Shown piece after piece: positions 45,601 through 53,343 of a stretch of DNA of 64,000 bases. The position numbers and the translations under genes are program-made. The stretch comes from Antiquaquibacter metalliresistens (lineage in GTDB: Bacteria; Actinomycetota; Actinomycetes; Actinomycetales; Microbacteriaceae): contig NZ_JARGEM010000002.1 in the NCBI RefSeq assembly GCF_029211225.1, forward strand, positions 62,001-126,000. The letters run 5' to 3'. How positions within the stretch are numbered: position 1 is the stretch's first letter; every line of letters begins with the position of its first letter. The notes below the pieces were generated by a model. The model saw only the letters and a program-made list of their open reading frames with translations. It was not told the origin of the DNA and made no database searches.

Positions 45601-48600
45601 GCGCGTCGACGATGGCGATCCCGTCACCGAATCCGAGCTCGTCGCTCAGGTCGTACGCGGTGGCGTGCGCCGGGTCGGGGTTCGTGACCGTGATCTCGTA
45701 ACCGATCGTCCAGTCGCCGGTCGTGCCGTCGATGGCGCTACTCGTCACCGTCTTCGTGATCTGCGGCATCGGCTGCGCGACGATCGCCGTGCACGCCGCG
45801 GCCTCGCCGATCGCGACGGAGCTCTCCCCCGAGAGCAGGGTCACGGCGTTGACGTAGCCTCCGGTGCCGGCGGGCGCGCAGGCCAGGGCGGATCCGGTCA
45901 CGGCTCCCGCCGGGACGTCGGTCACCAGGGTCACGGTGTACGACCGCGTCGCGCCTGCGCCCACGCGATCCGCGGCGGTCAGCAGCGCGGTCTGAGCGGC
46001 ACCGTCGAACGAGGGATCGACCACCGCACCGCCCGGACCGGCGACCGTCACCTGCTGCACGGTCACGCCCGCGGGCAGGCCGAAGGCATCCTCGAGGGTG
46101 TAGGCCAAGCCGCCGGCCGGCGCCCCGGCCGGCGCCGAGACGCCGATCGTGTAGACCGTCGTCCAGCTGCGGTCGGGGTTCTGGGTCGTCGCCACGACTG
46201 CCTTCGTCACGGTCGGCTCGACCGGTTCGGCACAGCTCTCCGAGTCCATCAGGCGGCCACTCGGCAGTTCGATCGAAGCGCGGTTGGCGAAGCCCCCGCC
46301 CACGCCGTCGACGCACTCCGCGGCGGCCGTGCCCGCGAGGTCGCCCGCGTCGGCGACAACGGTCACGAGGTACTCGTGGGTCGCCCCGGCGGGGAGGGTC
46401 ACCGTGCCGGTGACCGCTCCGGACCCTGTCCAGGGCTCGAGCGCGACCCCTGCCGGGCCGCTGGTCACGGTCGCGGAGTCCGCGTCGATCCCCGCTCCGA
46501 ACCGGAGTTCGTCGGAGAGGGCGTAGTCGACGGGTGCGTCGTCGTTCCGGTTCGTCACGTCGATCCCGTACACGATGGTCCAGGTGCCGTCGTCGTTCTG
46601 CTCCAGCGATTGCACGTTCTTCGACACCAGCGGCCCGAGGCGGGTCGTGGTGGTCGCGCAGGGGGCGTCGTCGTCAGCGATCCCGGTCGCGGGGTCGCAG
46701 GTATCGGCAGCCGAGGTGAAGGCGGTGTTCGTCAGGTCACCGTCGCCTCCGGAGCCGACGGTGACCCGATAGCTCAGCACGACGGTCCCGCTGTCCGGCA
46801 GCGTCCCGCTCCAGCTCAGCTCCCCGCCCGACGGGTCGGCGAGCGGGGACGGGCTTCCGCCGCCGATGGCGACCGTGCCTGAACCGGGGATGTAGGCCGC
46901 GTCATCGAGCAGGTCGTCGAGCACGTCGCGGACGGCGGCGCCGGGGAAAGGGGCCGTGCCGTCGTTGCTGAGGGTGATCGTGTACGTGAGCTCATCGCCG
47001 TCGTAGACGCCCTCGGCGGGTGCGTTCACCGTCTTCTCGATCGAGTAGAGCAGCAGATCATCGGTGTCGGTCGCCTCGCCGGTGAGCGTCCGGCCCGGAT
47101 CGGCCGGGTCGATCGCCGTCGCCTCCGCCGTGTTCTCGATCGTGCCGGTCGCGCCGGTTGCGACGCGCACCGTGACCGTGCGGGTCACCGAAGAACCGGC
47201 TGCGCCGCTCGGGTCGTCGCCGTCCGGGCCGGGTTCGCCCGCCGCGGCGAGGTCGATGCCGGTCCAGGTGACGACTCCGGACGCGAAGGCGCCGCCGTCC
47301 GAGGCGGACACGAACTCGAGTCCGGGCGGCAGGGTGTCGGTGATCGTCGCGCCGGTGATCGGCTCGCCGACCAGCCCGTTGGCGACCGTGATGGTGTAGC
47401 CGTACTCGTCACCACGGAGCACGGTGGTGCGGCCGTCGTCCTTGGTCACCAGCAGCTCGGGCACGCCGGGGGCGATGACGAAACAGGCTTCGGCGTCGTT
47501 GTTGCCCGGCACCGGATCCGACATGGCGCCGTGCACCAGACCCTCGACGCAGACGGTCGAGCCGCTCGTCGGGACGACCGTGATGTCGAGCGCGTCCGGC
47601 ACGTCGGCGACGAGCAGGCGCGGGCCGCCGACGCTCGTCACGGCGGTGCAGGTCAGCACGAGCGGGCCGGTCTGAGTGCCGCCGTCGATCGAGCACGACC
47701 AGCCCGCGGGGGCGAGGTCCGCGACGCGCAATCCGGCCGGGATCTGCACGTCCACGGTCGCGGGGGCGAGTGCGGAGCCGCCGTTGTTGGTCACGGTAAA
47801 CGGCAGGATGCCGGGGCGCCCGGTCTGCAACGGCAGCCGGTCGGGGACCTCGAGCTCGAGGTCGGCCTCCTGCGTCGTCGCGCAGACCGGGAGCGGCTCT
47901 GCCGGCACACCCATCTGGTCGGCCTTCGCGGCGACCGAGTTGCAGGCGATCGCGTCCGCCGCGGCGCCGGGCACGACCTCGGCGTCGTACTGGAACGAGA
48001 CCTCGGCGCCGGGGGCGAGCGAGCCGGTCGAGGTGGCGCGGATCGCCTGTGCACCCGCCTCCGCCGCCGATCCGGTCGCCCAGTCCCCGACGCAGCCCGC
48101 CGGGCCACCGGGGTAGACCTCGGCGCGACACGGGTTGACGCTGTCCGAGAAAGCCAGGGTCACACCGCTTGAGGCCGCGATCCCGCTGAGCAGCTCCTGG
48201 AAGGTGGAGCCGCGCGGCGTGGAGGCGAGTGACGAGCTCGTGCCCACGTCGCCCAGGTAGGGCAGCACGTCGTAGGCGACGATGTTCGTGAGCGCGGTGT
48301 TGCCGCTGTTGACGATGCGCACCCGGTAGGAGATGTCGGTCGCGTCGGGGTTGACGCCGACGAGGGCGCCGGGTTCGGAGATCCAGTCGCAGCCGTCCGG
48401 CGCCCCGGTGTCGGGGAAGCAGATCTCCTTGATGACGGTCATCCCCGCCGTCGCGCCGACCCCGACGGCTGCGGCGTTGAGGGTCGCGAAGCCCTCGGTG
48501 GTCACGCCGTCGGCGTCGATGTCAGTGGTGTCGGTGACCGGACCGGTGTAGACGGCCTGAGTGGTATCCCAGTCGTGGCTGGCCTCGCCCGCCCAGGCGA

Positions 48601-51214
48601 CGGCGACGCCGCTGCTGCCCGCGGCTGCGGCGAAAGTCGGCTGGGCCGCGACCGTCATCGTCGGCCAGGTCGCGTTGGCGCCGAAGCTGGTGCCGATCGG
48701 CCAGTTCGCGACGACGACGCTCCGCGGCACGCCGGCGATCGTCACCGTCCGGTAGGAGAACTCGACGCCCGGCGGCACCGTGCCCGCGACGAACGACGCC
48801 GAGCCGGGCCCGACGACCCAGTTCACCGGTGCGACGAACACGTACTGCGGAGTGAAGGTCTCCCCGGTCGGGATGAACGAGCTGGTCCCGCGCACCGAAT
48901 AGGTCACATCGCGGCCCGGGACGGCGAGTCCGCCGCCCTCGACGACCGGGCTGCCCACGAACTGCGCCGCGATGCGCGGACGGGTGTCGGCCGAGCCGAA
49001 CGAGACGCTGCCGGTCGCCGACAGCGCCACGTCAGCGACGCCCATCCCAGGGTAGGTCAGCATCACGTCGGCGGTGTTGGTCCACAGCCCGGACTCGGTG
49101 TCCGGGGGCACCGCGAAGACGAGCCGCAGCTCGTAATAGGAGGTCGTCGTGTTCTGGCTCGTCACCGCGTTGACGGGCTGGATGACCGAGGAGGTGACGT
49201 GCGCGGCGGTGATCCAGGTACCGGCCGGAGCGGTGAACGGGACCGCAGCGGTACCCGTCGCCCCCGTGTTGAGGGTGTACTGCACGGTCGCGCCGGTGGC
49301 CGTGTTGTTGGTGCTCACGGTATGGGTGATCTGGGTGACCCGGGCCTGATGGCCGCCGAGGTCGGGTTCGTCGATCACCGCGACGGCGGGCACGTTGCCG
49401 GTATTGCGCGCGACGATGCTCCAGTAGTGGGTCGCCGACCCGGTCGACGGAGGCACGATGACCCCGGCCGTGCCGCTGTTGGTGCTGCTCTTGGTCACGG
49501 TTCCGCGGCCGAACGGGGCGACGAAGTTGATGCTGTGGGTGCGGTCGCCCAGCAGGACCGGGGCCAGTCCCGGGCTGTCCGGGTAGGTCATCGTGGCCGT
49601 CGCCGTGTTGCTGCGGTTCTGCCCGACCGGAGCGTCGGCCGTCACCGCGTAGAAGGCGCGCACGGTGAAGGTCGTCTGTGCGGTGCCCGTGCTCAGCTGA
49701 TTGGGTCCAGGCATCGAGCCGGAGGTCACCCGCATGTTCGTGAACCAGTGGCCGGCGGGTGCCGTGGCGATGCCCATCGACATCCCGGTGCTGCCATCGT
49801 CGAGTGTCCATTCGATCGTCGCCTCGGCCCACGGCGTCGATGTGCCCGACGCGTAGGCGATGATCTGGTCGGTGCGGGTGCCCTGCACGTCGAGGTCGTC
49901 CTCGATCACTGCCACTCCTGGCACGTTGGCCTGGTTGCCGACCGAGATATCCCAGTTGTGGCGGTTGAGGTCGGGCGCCGGCTGAACCGCGACCGGGGAC
50001 ACCCCGCCGATCCGCGCCGGACCGTCAAAGGTCGAGGTCTTGCCGTTGTAGATCGCCTTCGCGAACGGTTCGATGCAGGCGATGTTGTGCGTCCGGGGGG
50101 CCGAGATCGTGCGCACGTTGCTGTCGTCGGGCATCCCGCCCGCGCCGAGGTAGATCATCGTCATGCTCACCGTGGTCGTGACCGCCTGCGTGAAATTGCA
50201 GTAGTCCGGGTCATCGCCACCGGGCGAGAACGCCTCGGCCGGGTAGTTGACCACCACAGTGCGCGGGATCTGGGTGTTCGAGTTGCCCGCGCGGTACCAG
50301 CCGATCGCCGGCTCGCCGACACCGGCACCGGGGGCCGCCGTCCAGGTGACGGTATGCGCGCCCGAGTCGTAGACCCCGCCGTTACTGGCGCTTACGAACA
50401 CCGCGCGCGGGTCCAGCTGCTGGGTGACGACATAGCTCTTGGCGCAGGTGAAGCGTGCATCGCCCTTCGGGGCGGTATCCCGGATCGGGAGGCATCCGCT
50501 GTTCATGTTGATCGAATAGGTGACGTTGGTATCGGAGTCCTGGGATCCCGGGTTGGAGATCGCGAGCGCGGGGTCGCGGATCGTGGAGCGCCACTCCACC
50601 GCCGCGGCGGTCGCAGCGGGCACGTTCGAGATCGTGCTCGACTCGCCGGTGACCGACATGACGATCGGGAACCCGTTCGGGAAGAACTGCGCCGCCCGCA
50701 CGGTCGTGGTCGACGCGTTGCCGATCATCGACCAGGTGTAGTTGACCTGGAAACTGCCGACCGATCCGGCGGCGAGGTCGCCGAGGTTGATCGTGAGCCC
50801 GCTGGGGCCATCGCCGGAGATCGTCGCGCCGAGGAACGGCGCCGTCCAGTTCTGGTAGGTCAGGTGCTGCCAGACCCCGTACGTCGGGTCGAACGGGGCA
50901 GGTGACACGCGCACGACGGAGCCAGCGCAGTCGGCGTTGCTGCACGAGTAGCTGATCCGGTAGCCGAGATTCGTGCCGACACCGGCCGCGGTGCTACCCG
51001 CCCACGTCTGCGGGGCGCCGGTCGCGACGTCGACCGGCTCGATCGAGATGGTCAGCACACCATCGCCGGCGGCGGATGCGGCTGCCGGCGTCAGCAGCGG
51101 AACGATGAGCGCCAGAAGCGCGGCGAACGCCGCGGCAACGATCCGGCCTCGCCGGCTTCCCCGACCAGACTCCCCGCTGACCAACCGGACACGAAACTTC
51201 CGACGCGTGTTCAC
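42644..51214 (-). CDS. Giant DUF11-repeat surface protein with LAYTG sorting signal
   Basis: 2,856 residues from GTG 51214, preceded by GAGGGGGAA. A signal peptide lies at about residues 18-50 (hydrophobic AAAFAALLALIVPLLTPAAA). The first ~1,150 residues are large beta-rich domains; then about a dozen DUF11/SpaA-like modules follow, each opening with a pattern such as VTKxVxx..NxDxSWTVxYxIxVTNP. The C terminus is LAYTG, a membrane helix and RRRRAERVR, a class E sortase-type signal. It should be a long wall-anchored stalk or adhesin. It is transcribed from an ECF-like promoter at 51281-51307 shared with the RCC1 gene. It is 8.6 kb, half of the element. Confidence 0.9.
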   Translation of the reverse strand: MNTRRKFRVRLVSGESGRGSRRGRIVAAAFAALLALIVPLLTPAAASAAGDGVLTISIEPVDVATGAPQTWAGSTAAGVGTNLGYRISYSCSNADCAGSVVRVSPAPFDPTYGVWQHLTYQNWTAPFLGATISGDGPSGLTINLGDLAAGSVGSFQVNYTWSMIGNASTTTVRAAQFFPNGFPIVMSVTGESSTISNVPAATAAAVEWRSTIRDPALAISNPGSQDSDTNVTYSINMNSGCLPIRDTAPKGDARFTCAKSYVVTQQLDPRAVFVSASNGGVYDSGAHTVTWTAAPGAGVGEPAIGWYRAGNSNTQIPRTVVVNYPAEAFSPGGDDPDYCNFTQAVTTTVSMTMIYLGAGGMPDDSNVRTISAPRTHNIACIEPFAKAIYNGKTSTFDGPARIGGVSPVAVQPAPDLNRHNWDISVGNQANVPGVAVIEDDLDVQGTRTDQIIAYASGTSTPWAEATIEWTLDDGSTGMSMGIATAPAGHWFTNMRVTSGSMPGPNQLSTGTAQTTFTVRAFYAVTADAPVGQNRSNTATATMTYPDSPGLAPVLLGDRTHSINFVAPFGRGTVTKSSTNSGTAGVIVPPSTGSATHYWSIVARNTGNVPAVAVIDEPDLGGHQARVTQITHTVSTNNTATGATVQYTLNTGATGTAAVPFTAPAGTWITAAHVTSSVIQPVNAVTSQNTTTSYYELRLVFAVPPDTESGLWTNTADVMLTYPGMGVADVALSATGSVSFGSADTRPRIAAQFVGSPVVEGGGLAVPGRDVTYSVRGTSSFIPTGETFTPQYVFVAPVNWVVGPGSASFVAGTVPPGVEFSYRTVTIAGVPRSVVVANWPIGTSFGANATWPTMTVAAQPTFAAAAGSSGVAVAWAGEASHDWDTTQAVYTGPVTDTTDIDADGVTTEGFATLNAAAVGVGATAGMTVIKEICFPDTGAPDGCDWISEPGALVGVNPDATDISYRVRIVNSGNTALTNIVAYDVLPYLGDVGTSSSLASTPRGSTFQELLSGIAASSGVTLAFSDSVNPCRAEVYPGGPAGCVGDWATGSAAEAGAQAIRATSTGSLAPGAEVSFQYDAEVVPGAAADAIACNSVAAKADQMGVPAEPLPVCATTQEADLELEVPDRLPLQTGRPGILPFTVTNNGGSALAPATVDVQIPAGLRVADLAPAGWSCSIDGGTQTGPLVLTCTAVTSVGGPRLLVADVPDALDITVVPTSGSTVCVEGLVHGAMSDPVPGNNDAEACFVIAPGVPELLVTKDDGRTTVLRGDEYGYTITVANGLVGEPITGATITDTLPPGLEFVSASDGGAFASGVVTWTGIDLAAAGEPGPDGDDPSGAAGSSVTRTVTVRVATGATGTIENTAEATAIDPADPGRTLTGEATDTDDLLLYSIEKTVNAPAEGVYDGDELTYTITLSNDGTAPFPGAAVRDVLDDLLDDAAYIPGSGTVAIGGGSPSPLADPSGGELSWSGTLPDSGTVVLSYRVTVGSGGDGDLTNTAFTSAADTCDPATGIADDDAPCATTTTRLGPLVSKNVQSLEQNDDGTWTIVYGIDVTNRNDDAPVDYALSDELRFGAGIDADSATVTSGPAGVALEPWTGSGAVTGTVTLPAGATHEYLVTVVADAGDLAGTAAAECVDGVGGGFANRASIELPSGRLMDSESCAEPVEPTVTKAVVATTQNPDRSWTTVYTIGVSAPAGAPAGGLAYTLEDAFGLPAGVTVQQVTVAGPGGAVVDPSFDGAAQTALLTAADRVGAGATRSYTVTLVTDVPAGAVTGSALACAPAGTGGYVNAVTLLSGESSVAIGEAAACTAIVAQPMPQITKTVTSSAIDGTTGDWTIGYEITVTNPDPAHATAYDLSDELGFGDGIAIVDAQIASSDATVSGTWDGDADPVVASGIELAGGATHTYQVTVVATPPSVIDDDNWADMDCRVDLGETGTGFRNVATLTSGALSAVAAGCESATDPSVVKTTTQPPVQDPLTGLWEVEYQITVTNRSTTTVPGGIPYTLSDTFGFPAGTTIDSVDITGPGTLNPGFDGSTQTALATGSIGAAADEDTPARHVYTVTVVFDAAAALSAGARACDPAQGPGGLLNEAEITVGGRATADIACVEAPEAPVFGVAKEILSQEQLPDGTWSVLYRVTVANPSPTIAGRYDVEDGFELGAGVSLVGTPTIVARPIEATIDPAWDGQANTTLTEDVLLGGGATHRYTVSAVIDAGSVRGTDPAGDCVLGGGETGTGFRNTASIGTGGATRDATACATAHDPAIAKTVDGTPVLNADGSWTVRYVITVTNPSATVDLTYGMSDELDFPTGTTIDVATVTARVGGPATSGSWDGTADPIVVAAGTALPAGASHVFDVVVTATLPNGQASVADGWANAATVSSGTGGVIESEATAEADIELPELRIVKTTGATGVIRIGDTVGYTVLVENTGAGDFTSTYPAEVWDDLSGLLDDATLGSVTVTPSTGALTTPANRIHWSGALASGQSIQLVYSAVVTAAGDQLLDNVAFAGIPGTTPPVPDPCAGDGCSATSTPLPGFLLEKTASTGVVTAGGAVDYQIVYTNTGFVDVPDATFTDDLRDVLDDAALDGAISATTGTVTPTADGFTWQGSLAAGASVTVSYTAVVNSPLAGDNLLVNEATADADFATRWPGGVCPTAPGPCAPPDRVAIAETGVRSLAFSKVADVRLTTYGQTIAYTATVMNIGGADYTSGDPATVVDTLSGVLDDAAYNGDASASAGTVNYIGSELAWTGPIDAGQTVTIRYTVTVRNSATGDGRLDNVIGINGTAAAPASFPQCSPAPVDNAQTHCVVSVLMSPLAYTGRTTSLLPLLAAVLLLLGGAILVLIRRRRAERVRTGDRQ

Positions 51215-51280
51215 GTTACTTCCCCCTCGTCCGCTCCCCTGATCGGAGCCGCCCGAATCGCGCACCAGTGCGCTTAAGGG

Positions 51281-51307
51281 AATAGACGAGAAGCCGACCG
51301 GATCCTT
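51281..51307 (-). promoter_or_regulatory. ECF-like promoter of the DUF11 surface gene
   Basis: The minus strand reads AAGGATC, 12 bases, CGTCTATT. The same two boxes with identical spacing occur before the RCC1 surface gene (53317-53343). CGTC is the common -10 core of ECF promoters, and GGATC is close to the GGAAC -35. The boxes lie 67 bp before the GTG. Confidence 0.7.
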
Positions 51308-51397
51308 ACATGCCGGCCGTCGGGCGTACGGCGACACCCGGGCGGGTCTACGAGACGAGGGGGGGTCGACCCGCTCCCGCCCGGGTGCGCGTCCCCC

Positions 51398-53296
51398 TTA
51401 GCCCGTCCGCTTCCGCAGCACGGACCGGAGGGTCCAGAAACCGGCGCCGAACGCCGCGAGGGCACCGCCGAGCAGCGCCGCCAGTGGTGCACTGCTCGAC
51501 ATGCCCGAGTAGGCGAGGGTCGTCTCGCCGGAGATGCTGCGCGGGCCCGGAGCACCGGGCGTGGGGCCCGCCGAGGCAGCCAAGATGCTGATCGTGTAGA
51601 CGCCCGAAGCCTCTCCCGCCGAGTTGGTCGCCGTTATGGTCGCAAGGTAGTTCCCGACCGCGGTGGGCGTTCCCGAGAGAGTTCCCGACGTCGGGTCGAA
51701 CGACAGGCCAGGCGGCAGCACACCAGCGACCGTCAGCGCGATCGGACCGGTCCCCGTGGTCGTGACAGTGTGGGTGTACGGCTCCCCGACCTGCCCGTCC
51801 GGGGGGTCACCCGAGGTGATGACCGGGGGCACGGCAGGGGTGAGATACGTGAAGCCGTCGACCTCGAAGTGCGTCGGTCCCGCGCCACCTGTCCTGGTCT
51901 GCGTCAAGACCGTCACGCCCACCGGACCCGCCGGGTGAGCGGGTGTCGTCGCTTCGACGGTCGTGCCGAAGTCCGCGAATGCGGTCGCCAGGATGCCGTC
52001 GAAGGTCACGCCGGTCGCCACGAGGGGCGAGAGCACCGACACGAATGACGTTCGCTGAATCGCCGTGCCGTCGCCGAGCTCGCCTTGGAAGTTCCTCCCC
52101 GCCGCGAGCAGTGAACCGTCGGAAAGTCGGATCGCCGTCGCGTACTGCCCGGCCGACAGCTGCACGACGCGGCGGCCCGTCGGCACGGGGACCGTCAACG
52201 AACCCGGCACCGATCTGGGGTCCGTCGTGCCGTCACCGAACTGGCCGTAGCCGTTCTGCCCCCAGGCGAACGCGGTGCCGTCCGAGGAGAGGAAGTAGGA
52301 GCTGTCGTTGTACGCCACGATCGACGCCGCCGACACCCCGGGAGGCATGCTCACCGGAACGGCGAGCGCGGATGAGCCCGATGTCGTGCCGATGCCGAGC
52401 CGCCCGAGCGCGTTGTTCCCCCAGCTGTAGAGCAGCCCATCGGTGCCCAGAGCGAGCCCGTGCTGCCGTCCGGCAGCCACGGCCGTGAACGTGACGCCGA
52501 CCGGGACGCTCGTCGTCACGACGGATGCCCAGGACTGCGCGGTGCCGCCCCGACCGAGGATGCCGAGGACGGTGGTCGCACCCGCGCTGTAGACCATGCC
52601 GTCGGCCCCGAGCACGTACCCGCCGGTCTGACTCGTGGCCGCATCCAGCGCGGCTACGCCACCTGGCAGCGTGAGCAGCACAGGGGTGGGACTCGCCGCC
52701 GTCGTTCCGTTGCCGAACTTGCCGTTGTTGTAGCCCCAGCCGTAGAGTCCCCCCGTCGTGGTGATCGCGAATACGGTCGCCGTGAGCACGATATCCTGGT
52801 CGTAGTCGGCGTGCACCGAGCTGACCGTTGCGCCGCTCGGCAACGCGACCGGCACCGGCAGCGACCTGCCGATCGTCGTTCCATCGCCGAGCTCTCCGAC
52901 GGCGTTGCCTCCCCAGGAGTACACCGCGCCGGTGCTCGTGACCGCGTAGGAGGAATGCGCACCACCTTCGATCTGCGTGACGACGGTTCCCGCAGGAAGC
53001 TGCACCCGCACCGGGACCAGGCTGTCGGTCATCGTTCCATCGCCAAGCTGGCCGTAGTCGTTGTCCCCCCAGGCCCAGACGGCGCCGTCCTCGGTCAACC
53101 CGAGGGTGTGGTAGTTGCCCTCCGTCACCTGCACAAACCGGTTGGGCGGGAGATCGATCGTCACGCTCGTGCCGCCCGCGGTCGGGCCGGACGGCGGCGT
53201 GACCGTCGCCCAAGCTCCGGCCGCCCCTGTGACAAGCACGGCAACCCCCGCGGCCGCAATCGCCATCAGAACCCGGAACCGTCTCCGTGCGCTCAT
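51398..53296 (-). CDS. RCC1-repeat beta-propeller surface protein with LAYSG sorting signal
   Basis: 632 residues from ATG 53296 (GAGGGGG, 8 bases spacing). After a signal peptide (about residues 10-30), seven or so RCC1 repeats follow, each with the GLTEDGAVWAWGDNDYGQLGDGT-type pattern, forming a beta-propeller. An Ig-like putative domain (PPDGQVGEPYTHTVTTTGTGPIALTVAG) comes next, then LAYSG, a membrane helix and RKRTG, a variant LAxTG sorting signal. It should be displayed on the cell wall. Its promoter is shared in motif with the giant gene; it lies 48 bp after the sigma-fusion gene on the same strand. Confidence 0.9.
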   Translation of the reverse strand: MSARRRFRVLMAIAAAGVAVLVTGAAGAWATVTPPSGPTAGGTSVTIDLPPNRFVQVTEGNYHTLGLTEDGAVWAWGDNDYGQLGDGTMTDSLVPVRVQLPAGTVVTQIEGGAHSSYAVTSTGAVYSWGGNAVGELGDGTTIGRSLPVPVALPSGATVSSVHADYDQDIVLTATVFAITTTGGLYGWGYNNGKFGNGTTAASPTPVLLTLPGGVAALDAATSQTGGYVLGADGMVYSAGATTVLGILGRGGTAQSWASVVTTSVPVGVTFTAVAAGRQHGLALGTDGLLYSWGNNALGRLGIGTTSGSSALAVPVSMPPGVSAASIVAYNDSSYFLSSDGTAFAWGQNGYGQFGDGTTDPRSVPGSLTVPVPTGRRVVQLSAGQYATAIRLSDGSLLAAGRNFQGELGDGTAIQRTSFVSVLSPLVATGVTFDGILATAFADFGTTVEATTPAHPAGPVGVTVLTQTRTGGAGPTHFEVDGFTYLTPAVPPVITSGDPPDGQVGEPYTHTVTTTGTGPIALTVAGVLPPGLSFDPTSGTLSGTPTAVGNYLATITATNSAGEASGVYTISILAASAGPTPGAPGPRSISGETTLAYSGMSSSAPLAALLGGALAAFGAGFWTLRSVLRKRTG

Positions 53297-53316
53297 CCCC
53301 AATGCCCCCTCGTCCG

Positions 53317-53343
53317 AATAGACGAGATAGGGCGCCGATCCTT
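53317..53343 (-). promoter_or_regulatory. ECF-like promoter of the RCC1 surface gene
   Basis: AAGGATC, 12 bases, CGTCTATT on the minus strand, identical in both boxes and spacing to the site before the DUF11 gene. It occupies the short gap after the sigma gene, starting at that gene's stop codon, so the RCC1 gene has its own promoter rather than relying on read-through. A GGACGAGGGGG ribosome-binding region downstream is also shared by the two genes. Confidence 0.72.

Noticed and set aside
42644-48000. Repeats in the giant gene as a CRISPR or DNA satellite array
   Set aside because: Similarity is at protein-domain level (DUF11 modules) with diverged DNA; there is no short exact repeat with uniform spacers.
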